Source of the DNA: Ralstonia soli
GTDB lineage: Bacteria > Pseudomonadota > Gammaproteobacteria > Burkholderiales > Burkholderiaceae
NCBI RefSeq assembly: GCF_023955655.1
Contig: NZ_JAMXHT010000002.1
Location: 558,001-622,000 of the forward strand
Direction: 5' to 3'
DNA: 64,000 nt
Shown: positions 36,412-43,936 of the stretch, piece by piece
Layout of the letters: the number at the start of each line of letters is the position of its first letter
Position numbering within the stretch: the first letter of the stretch is position 1
Position numbers and translations under genes: made by a program
Notes under the pieces: generated by a model
What the model was told of the DNA's origin: nothing
What the model saw: the letters and a program-made list of their open reading frames with translations, nothing else
Databases searched by the model: none

Positions 36412-37302
36412 ATGAGTGGCACTCCGATGAAACCGATTCGATCCATGCTGTTCGTGCCGGGCAACAAGCCGACCTGGATCGAAAAGTCGATCACTTCCAA
36501 AGCCGATGCATTGATCCTGGATCTGGAGGACAGCGTTCCTCCCGATCTGAAGGTCGAGGCGCGCGGCATCGTGCAATCGAAGCTCGCGTGGCTTGCTGAG
36601 CAGAAACAACGCGTGTTCGTGCGCATCAACCGTAGCCCGCACCTCTACGACTTCGACGACATCCTCGCGGTGGTGAGCCCGTACGTGGAGGGCATCGTCA
36701 TTTCCAAGCCCTGCGGGCCGGAGGATGTGGATTGCGTCTCGCGCATGCTGACCGAAGCCGAATACCGCAACGGCGTGGCCCTGGGTTCGACCCGCGTGAT
36801 TCCGCTGCTGGAAACCGCGCGCGCACTGCAATTCGCGTACGAGATTGCGCTGCATGAGCGTGTGGGCGCGATCTGCGGTGCGACCGCAAAGAACGCCGAC
36901 GTGGCCCGCGCCTTGGGTTACGTGTGGACGCCGGGCGGCCGCGAAAGCGAGTACCTCAAGTCGCGCGCCGTGATGGCGGCACGCGCTGCCGGCAAGCTGC
37001 CCATCGGCGGCGTGTGGCAGCAAGTGCATGACCTGGAAGGGCTGAAGAAGGCCGCGCTGCTCGACCGCAATCTGGGCATGACCGGAGAGCTGGTGCTCCA
37101 TCCGTCCAACGTGGCGGACATCAACGAGGTGTACAGCCCGACGCCCGAGCAAGTGGCGTTTTACGAGGGCATGATCGCCGCGCTTGAACAGGCCCAGGCA
37201 CAGGGCCGTGCTTCCACGATCTACGACGGCGAGCACATCGACATCGCCCACGTGAAGACCGCTCGCGAAATCATCGAGCTGGCCAAATCTTTCAACGCTT
37301 GA
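36412..37302 (+). CDS. CitE-like HpcH/HpaI lyase (malyl/citramalyl-CoA lyase type)
   Basis: The protein (296 aa) has RSMLFVPGNKPTWIEKS, ALILDLEDSVPPDLK with the metal-site acids, VRINRSPHLYD, ISKPCGPEDVD, IPLLETARALQFAYEI, and ELVLHPSNVADINEVYSPT. It belongs to the CitE superfamily but is clearly different from the lyase at 18347. Members split or form malyl-, methylmalyl- or citramalyl-CoA. It opens an apparent operon with MaoC, acyl-CoA dehydrogenase, CoA-transferase and racemase-like genes. Regulation by the TetR element just upstream is likely. The exact hydroxyacyl-CoA is unknown. Confidence 0.9.
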   Translation: MSGTPMKPIRSMLFVPGNKPTWIEKSITSKADALILDLEDSVPPDLKVEARGIVQSKLAWLAEQKQRVFVRINRSPHLYDFDDILAVVSPYVEGIVISKPCGPEDVDCVSRMLTEAEYRNGVALGSTRVIPLLETARALQFAYEIALHERVGAICGATAKNADVARALGYVWTPGGRESEYLKSRAVMAARAAGKLPIGGVWQQVHDLEGLKKAALLDRNLGMTGELVLHPSNVADINEVYSPTPEQVAFYEGMIAALEQAQAQGRASTIYDGEHIDIAHVKTAREIIELAKSFNA

Positions 37303-37322
37303 ACTCCATCGAGGACTCGAAG

Positions 37323-37778
37323 ATGTCTGGACTCTATTTTGAAGATTGCACAGAAGGCCTGGTAATCGAACATGCGATTCGCCGGACGGTGACCGAGATG
37401 GACAACATCCTGTTCTCGTCCCTGACCTACAACTGTGCGCCGCTGCATATCGATGCTGAATACGCCAAGAGCAGCATCTACGGCAAGCCGCTGGTCAATA
37501 GCATGTTCCTGCTCGGCTTAGTGGCTGGTGTGACCGTCATCGAGACCACGCTGGGAACCACGCTCGGCAACCTGGGCTTTCAGGAAATCAAGTTCCCGAA
37601 CCCGGTTTTCTACGGCGACACGATTCGCGTGCGCACCGAGATCGTCAACGCCCGGCTCTCGAAGAGCCGCAATGACTCCGGCATCGTGACTTTCCGGCAT
37701 GTGGCCATGAACCAGCGCGACGAGGAAGTTTGCACGGCCGTGCGCGTCGGGCTGATGAAGGTCCGTCCGCAGCAATAA
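37323..37778 (+). CDS. MaoC-like hydratase
   Basis: The protein (151 aa) is a single hot-dog with LTYNCAPLHIDAEYAKSS, in which H42 is kept and the usual aspartate is N37, then YGKPLVNSMFLLGLVAGV and FPNPVFYGDTIRVRTEIV. MaoC proteins of this sort commonly sit beside CitE-like genes, where they add or remove water from mesaconyl-CoA-type dicarboxyl-CoA esters. ATG 37323 fits the family start. It lies 20 nt after the lyase gene and 21 nt before the dehydrogenase gene. Confidence 0.88.
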   Translation: MSGLYFEDCTEGLVIEHAIRRTVTEMDNILFSSLTYNCAPLHIDAEYAKSSIYGKPLVNSMFLLGLVAGVTVIETTLGTTLGNLGFQEIKFPNPVFYGDTIRVRTEIVNARLSKSRNDSGIVTFRHVAMNQRDEEVCTAVRVGLMKVRPQQ

Positions 37779-37799
37779 CCCAGAGACGGGAGAACGAAC

Positions 37800-38990
37800 A
37801 TGTCTGAGATGTCTGCTGCCTACGAAACGCAGCTCGCACGCGAGCAGGAACTGACCGAAGTCGGTGACGCGGCCCGTACCCTCGCAAACAAGTTCCCGCT
37901 GTCGTACTGGCGGGAGTGCGACAAGGAAGAGAAGTACCCCTGGGACTTCGTCAAGGCCTTTGCCGAGGCAGGGTGGATGGGCATCATCGTCCCCGAGGAG
38001 TACGGTGGCATGGGGCTGGGCGTGACCGAGGCTGCTGTGATGCTGCGTGAGATCGGTGCCTCGGGTGCCGGCATGAGCGGTGCCTCGGCTATCCACTTCT
38101 ATGTCTTCCCGCCGCAGCCGATTCTGCGCCACGGGTCTGAGGAGATGAAGAAGCGCGTGTTGCCTGGCTTCGTGCGGGGTGAAACGCTGATGGCGTTTGG
38201 CGTAACCGAGCCGACCTCCGGCGTGGATACTTCGCGGATCCGCACCCGTGCGGAGAAGAAGGGCGACCGCTGGGTGATCAACGGCCAGAAGGTCTGGAGC
38301 ACCAACGCGCAGAACGCCACCAAGTATCTGATCCTGGCGCGCACTTCGCCGCGTGACGACAAGCGCCCGCTGGAAGGCATGACCCTGTTCTATGCCGACC
38401 TGGATCGCAAGCATTGCGACGTGCGCGTCATTGACAAGCTGGGTCGAGCTGCAGTGGACTCCAACGAGGTGTTCATCGATGGCCTGGAGGTAGCGGAAGA
38501 GAACGTCGTGGGTGAGGTGGGTAAGGGCTTCCACTACCTGCTCGACGGTTTGAACCCGGAGCGGGTGGTGGTGGCGATGGAAGCCATCGGTATTGGCCGC
38601 GCGGCACTGGATCTGGCGGTGGGCTATGCCAACTCCCGCATCATCTTCGACCGCCCGATCGGCAAGAACCAGGCGGTGGCGCACCCGTTGGCCGAATGCT
38701 GGATGCGGCTGGAGGCGGCGAACGCCATGGCGCTGCGCGCGGCGACGTTGTACGACAACCATCAGTCGTGCGGTGCGGAAGCGAACACAGCCAAGTTCCT
38801 TGGAGCAGAAGCAGGCTTCCTGGCGTGCGACCAAGCCATGCAGACCCATGGCGGCTTTGCCTATGCCAAGGAGTACCACATCGAGCGGCTCTGGCGTGAA
38901 GTTCGCCTGCTGCGACTGGCCCCCATTTCGCAAGAGATGGTCTGCAACTACATTTCTAACAAGGTGCTCGGCCTGCCCAAGTCGTACTGA
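37800..38990 (+). CDS. Acyl-CoA dehydrogenase family protein (paralogue of 25039 gene)
   Basis: The protein (396 aa) shows IIVPEEYGGMGLGVTEAAVM, FGVTEPTSGVDTSRIRTRAE, WVINGQKVWSTNAQNATKYL, and CDQAMQTHGGFAYAKEYHIE. The C-terminal loop is RLAPISQEMVCNYISNKVLG, again without the YEGT glutamate. Architecture and these motifs match the dehydrogenase at 25039-26199, and both sit in a CoA-transferase/CitE/hydratase setting, so the two modules look related by duplication or shared ancestry. It would act on a branched or dicarboxyl-CoA; oxidation versus another flavin reaction is open. ATG 37800 has GGGAGA upstream. Confidence 0.9.
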   Translation: MSEMSAAYETQLAREQELTEVGDAARTLANKFPLSYWRECDKEEKYPWDFVKAFAEAGWMGIIVPEEYGGMGLGVTEAAVMLREIGASGAGMSGASAIHFYVFPPQPILRHGSEEMKKRVLPGFVRGETLMAFGVTEPTSGVDTSRIRTRAEKKGDRWVINGQKVWSTNAQNATKYLILARTSPRDDKRPLEGMTLFYADLDRKHCDVRVIDKLGRAAVDSNEVFIDGLEVAEENVVGEVGKGFHYLLDGLNPERVVVAMEAIGIGRAALDLAVGYANSRIIFDRPIGKNQAVAHPLAECWMRLEAANAMALRAATLYDNHQSCGAEANTAKFLGAEAGFLACDQAMQTHGGFAYAKEYHIERLWREVRLLRLAPISQEMVCNYISNKVLGLPKSY

Positions 38991-39055
38991 TACGGGCAGC
39001 GTCGAGTTGGAGAGCCGGTCGCAAGCAGGCCGGGTCCACTAGAAAGGAGACAGCA

Positions 39056-40300
39056 GTGGCAACAGACGAATCTCGGCCGCTGGAGGGTATCCGGGTTCTG
39101 GACCTCACAGTGGCGCTATCGGGGCCATACGCCTCATTGTTGCTGGGCGGGATGGGGGCGGAGGTTATCCGCGTCGAGTCGCCCAGTGGTGGCGATATCG
39201 CACGAACGAACCCGCCCTTTGTTGGCCGCCGGGGCATCAACTTCGGCCAGCGGGCCGACGATGAAGTCTCGCTCACGGTCCTGAACCGGGCGCGCAACAA
39301 GAAAAGCATCACCCTGAACCTGAAAAGCCAGCAGGGCCGGGAGCTGTTCATGCGGCTGGCCGAAGAAGTCGACGTGGTGATCGAGAACCTGAGCGAAGGC
39401 GCGGCAGCCAAGCTGGGGGTGGATTACGAGCAGGTCCGAAAACGCAATCCAAAGGTTGTCTACGCATCGATCAAGGCCATGGGGGAGCCCAGTGCGTTCC
39501 CGGGGCTTAAGGGCATGGACATCATCGTGCAGGCGCTCAGCGGTCTGATGGAAGTCACAGGCTATGCAGACGGCCCGCCGACGCGTTGCGGTTTGCCGAT
39601 TGCGGATCTGGTGGCACCAATGTACGCGGTCAATGGCATCCTGGCGGCCCTCATCCAGCGCGGGCGCACCGGAGAAGGACAGCATGTTCAGGTATCGATG
39701 CTGGATTGTCTGGCCTCATGGGTAGCGGAAGAACACTTCGACGTCTTTGGCCGAGAAGGCTACCCCCGCCGCACAGGCAATTTCCACGACCGATTGGCGC
39801 CATTTGGTGTGTACCGGGCGCAGGATGGTTACGTGGCCATCGTGGCGTTCCATCCCGAGTGGATGCGTGGGCTACTCGAAGCGATCGGCCATCCGGAACT
39901 CATGGATGATCCCCGCTTCAGCAGTCGCGGGCCACGGATGCGCAATGCCGGAGAACTGAACACGCTGATCGAAGCCTGGACGCAGCAACGCAGCGCTGCG
40001 GACGTGGTGAACGAACTGCTGGGCAAGCGCGGAGTCCCGAGTGCCCCAGTGCGCACGCCGGCAGAAGTGCTGCAGGATCGCCGATTGCATGAAAGCGGTG
40101 CGCTGATGAACCTGACGCATCCGGAGTTGGGTGAAGTCGATGCGGTCGGGATGGGGTTGCCGATCCGCTTCTCGGCCAGCACAGCGCAGTTCGACCAGCC
40201 GGCAACGGCATTGGGCGCGGCCAACGCGGAAGTCTACGGTGGGCTGCTCAAGCTCAGCCCGCAGGAGATCGAAGCGCTGCGCGAGCAGGGCGTTGTCTAG
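39056..40300 (+). CDS. CaiB/BaiF family III CoA-transferase
   Basis: The protein (414 aa) has LEGIRVLDLTVALSGPYASL, LNRARNKKSITLNLKSQQG, VIENLSEGAAAKLGVDY, and catalytic D184 in PIADLVAPMY. It lacks the racemase GHDxNY signature and is therefore a transferase by motif. It starts at GTG 39056 behind AAAGGAG. It follows the dehydrogenase gene by 65 nt and precedes a racemase-like paralogue by 19 nt. It likely loads CoA on the acid handled by this module, perhaps with succinyl-CoA or acetyl-CoA as donor. Confidence 0.9.
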   Translation: MATDESRPLEGIRVLDLTVALSGPYASLLLGGMGAEVIRVESPSGGDIARTNPPFVGRRGINFGQRADDEVSLTVLNRARNKKSITLNLKSQQGRELFMRLAEEVDVVIENLSEGAAAKLGVDYEQVRKRNPKVVYASIKAMGEPSAFPGLKGMDIIVQALSGLMEVTGYADGPPTRCGLPIADLVAPMYAVNGILAALIQRGRTGEGQHVQVSMLDCLASWVAEEHFDVFGREGYPRRTGNFHDRLAPFGVYRAQDGYVAIVAFHPEWMRGLLEAIGHPELMDDPRFSSRGPRMRNAGELNTLIEAWTQQRSAADVVNELLGKRGVPSAPVRTPAEVLQDRRLHESGALMNLTHPELGEVDAVGMGLPIRFSASTAQFDQPATALGAANAEVYGGLLKLSPQEIEALREQGVV

Positions 40301-40319
40301 GCGCGAAAAGGAGAACCAC

Positions 40320-41462
40320 TTGGGACCGCTAGACGGTGTGCGGATCGTGGAGCTGGCCGGGATCGGGCCGGCTCCGCTTAGTGCCATGCTGCTTGCAGAT
40401 CTTGGCGCCACCGTGATCCGCGTCGATCGCAAGGAACCGTCCGGCCTGGGTGTCAGCCGGCCGCTGCAGTTCGACCTGGTGCTGAGGAATCGCAAAAGCA
40501 TCCGGGTTGACCTGAAGGACCCGCAGGGACTGGAACTGGTTCGATCCCTGATCGACAAGGCCGATGCCCTGATCGAGGGATTCCGGCCCGGCGTGACTGA
40601 ACGTCTCGGATTGGGGCCAGACACGTGCCTGGCCAGGAACCCGAAGCTGGTCTATGGCCGGGTGACGGGGTGGGGGCAGGATGGCCCGCTGGCGCAGGCG
40701 GTCGGGCACGATCTCAATTACATCGCCATCACGGGCGCGCTCGATGCCATCGGGCGTGACGGACAACCGCCGACGATGCCGCTCAATGTTCTGGGCGACT
40801 ACGCCGGTGGGTCTATGTATCTGGCGCTCGGCATTCTCAGCGGCATCCTGCATGCGCGTGCTTCCGGCAAGGGGCAAGTTGTCGATGCCGCCATCGTCGA
40901 CGGGGTTGCCTCGTTGATGACCGTTCTCATCGGGCTGCGCGCAGCGGGCATGATGAACGGCGAGCGCGGCACGAACCTGCTCGATTCCGGTGCGCCGTTC
41001 TATGACGTCTACACATGCGCGGACGGCAAGTTCGTGTCGATCGGGCCGATTGAGTCGAAGTTCTATCGGCAACTGCTTGAGCGGCTCGGGTTGGAAGGCG
41101 CCGCGCCGGCCAACCATATGGACCGCGCCGGCTGGCCTGAAATGCGACGCCTGTTCGCCGAGACGTTCAAGACAAAAACGCGCGCACAGTGGACGGCGTT
41201 GCTCGAAGGGTCCGACGTCTGCTTTGGGCCAGTGCTGAGCCAGGAAGAGGCTTTCGAGCACCCGCACCTGAAGGCGCGCAAAACCTTCGTCGAGGTGGCG
41301 GGTGTTGTGCAGCCGGCGCCGGCTCCCCGGTTTTCCGGGACGCCACCGGCTGATCCGCAACCGCCCGCAGAAGCCAATGCCGAGAACGCCGCCGCAGCGA
41401 TGGCGGATTGGTTCTCCCAAGCGGAAATTGAGGCGTTTGCGTCAGCTGGCGCATTCGAATGA
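40320..41462 (+). CDS. Alpha-methylacyl-CoA racemase-like CaiB/BaiF protein
   Basis: The protein (380 aa) has the racemase motif set VYGRVTGWGQDGPLAQAVGH with H130 in GHDLNY and D160 in VLGDYAGGS, as in AMACR and mycobacterial MCR. The start is TTG 40320, with AAGGAG six bases upstream; the frame is open further upstream but overlaps the previous gene without similarity. It is a close functional match of the protein at 12770-13927 and again points to 2-methyl-branched acyl-CoA substrates. A transferase role remains possible. Confidence 0.85.
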   Translation: MGPLDGVRIVELAGIGPAPLSAMLLADLGATVIRVDRKEPSGLGVSRPLQFDLVLRNRKSIRVDLKDPQGLELVRSLIDKADALIEGFRPGVTERLGLGPDTCLARNPKLVYGRVTGWGQDGPLAQAVGHDLNYIAITGALDAIGRDGQPPTMPLNVLGDYAGGSMYLALGILSGILHARASGKGQVVDAAIVDGVASLMTVLIGLRAAGMMNGERGTNLLDSGAPFYDVYTCADGKFVSIGPIESKFYRQLLERLGLEGAAPANHMDRAGWPEMRRLFAETFKTKTRAQWTALLEGSDVCFGPVLSQEEAFEHPHLKARKTFVEVAGVVQPAPAPRFSGTPPADPQPPAEANAENAAAAMADWFSQAEIEAFASAGAFE

Positions 41463-41529
41463 ATGAATGCGCCCGTATCGGGCGAGTGGGCGCATTTGCA
41501 AGCCGGTGAATCGCAGTGGAGTGTTAAAG

Positions 41530-41970
41530 ATGACTGTGTTGAACCAAGTGGCCGATAGCGATGCGAATCTGCGCGATGCGTTGGCCGATGTGCTGGCTGC
41601 ATGGAACACCGCCGCGCAACGCTGGGATGCAGCGGCGCTTGGACAAATCTACGCGGAGGCGGGTTGCTTGTTTGGCGGCAGGCCCGGGCACTCCATCGGC
41701 CGAGCCGCGATCACCGAGTACTTCGCTTCGTACGACGGCGTCATTCTGTCCGGCGCCATCCATGCACAGGATCAGCATGTGGTCGGTCTCTCGCCCGGCA
41801 TCGTGCTCGCACAGGGCTACGTGGAGATGTCGTTCGTGCTTGCCCCGGATCAGAAAACGCAGAGCGTATTGCGATCGACACTCACGCTCGTGCAGGAAGG
41901 GGGCGCGTGGAAGATTCTCCAGCACCATTTTTCACCCACGCCGGCCGCCCCACCGCTTGGAGACCGATGA
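41530..41970 (+). CDS. SnoaL/DUF4440-like NTF2-fold protein
   Basis: The protein (146 aa) has the cone-shaped NTF2-fold pattern: ALADVLAAWNTAAQRWDAAA, LGQIYAEAGCLFGGRPGHSI, GRAAITEYFASYDG, a central strand HVVGLSPGIVLAQGYVEMSF and the closing AWKILQHHFSP. Family members are small isomerases, hydrolases or ligand-binding proteins. It is the second such gene in the window (other at 5291-5746), each at the downstream end of a CoA-transferase-rich unit. ATG 41530 is chosen by pattern start; no strong ribosome site. Confidence 0.8.
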   Translation: MTVLNQVADSDANLRDALADVLAAWNTAAQRWDAAALGQIYAEAGCLFGGRPGHSIGRAAITEYFASYDGVILSGAIHAQDQHVVGLSPGIVLAQGYVEMSFVLAPDQKTQSVLRSTLTLVQEGGAWKILQHHFSPTPAAPPLGDR

Positions 41971-41994
41971 GCTGCGAAAAGGCATTTGTGAGTT

Positions 41995-42711
41995 ATGACC
42001 ATGGAACACCAAACCAAGCAAGCGCAGATTGCCGGCTCCGAAGGTGCCGTCGACGCACTGCGGCAACTGATGGGAAGTCGTTTCACCTGTCGAGGCTATC
42101 TGCCGGATGCGGTGCCTGACGAGACCATCGCCAGCATCATCGATATCGCCAGGGGCACGCCGTCGTGGTGCAACACGCAGCCTTGGCATGTTGTGGTGAC
42201 ACGAGGGGAAGCCACCGAAGCCTTCCGCGCAGCGCTCGTCGAGCGGGCGACGCAGGCTCCGCAAGTCGAGTCGGACTTGCCGTTTCCGGTGCAGTACAGC
42301 GGTGTGCATGCACAACGGCGGCGCGAAACCGGGCATGCGCTGTATGAGGCGCTGGGGATCGAGCGTCACGATAAGGCCCGGCGAGACAGCCAAAGCTTCG
42401 AGAACTTCCGATTCTTCGGCGCACCTCACGTCGCCATCATCACCATCCCGGTCGAACTGGGCACCTATGCCGCGGTCGACTGCGGTGCCTTCATCGCCTC
42501 CTTCTTGCTGGCGGCCCACGCGCACGGCGTTGCGACGGCGCCGCAGGGGGCGTTGGCACGGCATGCGCGCTTTATCCGGTCGTATTTCGGTCTGGGGGAG
42601 GATCGACACATGGTCTGCGGCATCGCTTTTGGCTATGCCGATCATGAGCATCCCGCCAACAGCTTCCGCACGCGCCGTGCCGAGCGCGGCGATGTGTTGC
42701 GGCTAGTCTGA
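41995..42711 (+). CDS. Nitroreductase-family FMN oxidoreductase
   Basis: The protein (238 aa) opens its FMN domain with LMGSRFTCRGYLPDAVPDET, then IIDIARGTPSWCNTQPWHVVV, and ends with GEDRHMVCGIAFGYADHEHP. These are standard nitroreductase/BluB-like fold segments for NAD(P)H-dependent reduction of nitro compounds, quinones or enoates. Members near CoA catabolic genes have varied jobs, so the substrate is not named. It lies 24 nt after the SnoaL-like gene and ends at a hairpin shared with the convergent TetR gene. ATG 42001 is an alternative start. Confidence 0.88.
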   Translation: MTMEHQTKQAQIAGSEGAVDALRQLMGSRFTCRGYLPDAVPDETIASIIDIARGTPSWCNTQPWHVVVTRGEATEAFRAALVERATQAPQVESDLPFPVQYSGVHAQRRRETGHALYEALGIERHDKARRDSQSFENFRFFGAPHVAIITIPVELGTYAAVDCGAFIASFLLAAHAHGVATAPQGALARHARFIRSYFGLGEDRHMVCGIAFGYADHEHPANSFRTRRAERGDVLRLV

Positions 42712-42729
42712 CCGATCAGTTTGGGCCAT

Positions 42730-42752
42730 CGGCCATCCCGATGGGATGGCCG
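42730..42752. terminator. 10-bp perfect hairpin between convergent genes
   Basis: CGGCCATCCC (42730-42739) pairs with GGGATGGCCG (42743-42752) around a GAT loop, between the nitroreductase stop and the TetR stop. No long T tract follows on either side, so efficiency is uncertain, but the position fits a shared terminator. Confidence 0.75.
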
Positions 42753-42778
42753 TATTCGGCTGATTGAGGCTGCCGCCC

Positions 42779-43426
42779 TCAGGACGCCACGAGTTCGTTC
42801 CGTCGCCCGGGCTTCGCTTTATTCTTGGGCCGGCCGCCCTCGAAGAAGATCGAGCACAGTTCATCAACGACTTTTTCCGGCGAGCCTTTCTTCGGGTTGA
42901 ACCAGGCCTGCGCCGACGTGATGGCACTGAGGATGAACACGCGGCAGAGCGCGAGGTCGGCGTCCTCGCGCAAGCTTCCTTCGGCTTGCAGATCCTTGAG
43001 CAAGCTGTGCCAAAACTCCTGATGCTGCTCGCGTCGCTTGATCTGGCGTTCACGCACCTTTTCCGGCAACTGCGCCAGCATTAGCCCGTGCGCGAGCGCA
43101 TAGTCGCCATAGGTGACCAACGCCGACAGCAAACCGACGAGGGCCGCCTTGAAGCGCTCTTCCGCAGTGGCGTTGGGGGGGAGCGCCTCGAGGTGGTTCC
43201 GGGTGTGCTGGAAGATGCTCTCCGCGCTGTGCGCCATGACCGCGTCGATCAAGTCCTCTTTGGAGGAGAAGTGGTAATAGATGCTCGCGGCTTCGATGCC
43301 TGCCTGCTCTGCGATCGAGCGCATGGTCATGGCCGGATACCCTTGGGTGCCAAAGGCGCGCGCCGCCAATCGCATCAGTTTTTCTCGCGTGTCTGGATTG
43401 GAAGAGGTGGCTTGGCGTTTCGACAT
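42779..43426 (-). CDS. TetR-family transcriptional repressor
   Basis: The protein (215 aa) has a classic N-terminal TetR helix-turn-helix: TREKLMRLAARAFGTQGYPA, MTMRSIAEQAGIEAASIYYH, FSSKEDLIDAVM (about residues 13-64), then a helical ligand domain. The two-part element with CTAACGTTAG lies 101-162 bp upstream of its start, and the same element sits before the lyase operon at 36412. The simplest reading is that it represses that operon and something next to itself until an acyl-CoA-type inducer binds. Ligand unknown. Confidence 0.92.
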   Translation of the reverse strand: MSKRQATSSNPDTREKLMRLAARAFGTQGYPAMTMRSIAEQAGIEAASIYYHFSSKEDLIDAVMAHSAESIFQHTRNHLEALPPNATAEERFKAALVGLLSALVTYGDYALAHGLMLAQLPEKVRERQIKRREQHQEFWHSLLKDLQAEGSLREDADLALCRVFILSAITSAQAWFNPKKGSPEKVVDELCSIFFEGGRPKNKAKPGRRNELVAS

Positions 43427-43526
43427 GAGAAGCGTAGTAGATCAGGGTTGCGAGCGGTCGTAATGCTAAACCTTTGCGGTATTTTCGGCCACAAACGCCA
43501 ACGCAAGCGGCTTGGCTGATAGGGGT

Positions 43527-43588
43527 GTTAACCCTCATGGAAGTTAGCCGATTTTAAGACCAAAATCTACCTAACGTTAGTAAGGTAT
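43527..43588 (+). promoter_or_regulatory. Two-part TetR-type control element, copy B
   Basis: The element has GTTAACCCTCATGGA (43527-43541), a 22-nt spacer, AATCTACCTAACGTTAG (43564-43580) and AGGTAT (43583-43588). Compared with copy A the first box is identical (15/15) and the second matches 16/17, with unrelated spacer sequence. It reads toward the plus strand, as copy A does, while the adjacent TetR gene is on the minus strand. Confidence 0.7.
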
Positions 43589-43700
43589 ATCCCTTGGTGA
43601 CGACGCTGTCAGGGCACCTTGGGTCAGCAGCAACGGCGAAATCGGCGTGGTTGCTTTCGGGTGTCGTTGTGGCACTGCATACAAGAAATACGGAGACGAT

Positions 43701-43907
43701 ATGAAGGTGTTCCTCCGGGTCGTTCGTGATCTGTTCTCGAGGCCCTCCGTTGCCTCGCATCGGTCGCCGACACCTTTGCCCCTCTGGTTGTCGATTCCAG
43801 CTGTTCAAGATCTGACAGCGGGGTCCTGGTGGTTGCAGGATCCACGTCACCATTTCTCTTCCGGACCGAAGGCCGGCCGGTCGGCTCAGTTCGATTCGCG
43901 CGCGTGA
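43701..43907 (+). CDS. Possible small protein of unknown function
   Basis: A 68-residue frame beginning MKVFLRVVRDLFSRPSVASH has GGAG five bases before its ATG and lies about 110 bp after control element B. I do not recognise it; there is no membrane span or known motif, and it ends just before the IclR gene. It could be a leader, a decayed gene end or chance. Its position in the only long gap before the IclR pair is the main reason to list it. Confidence 0.3.
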   Translation: MKVFLRVVRDLFSRPSVASHRSPTPLPLWLSIPAVQDLTAGSWWLQDPRHHFSSGPKAGRSAQFDSRA

Positions 43908-43936
43908 ATCGGCGTCGCTCTTTCGAGGAGGCCCTC

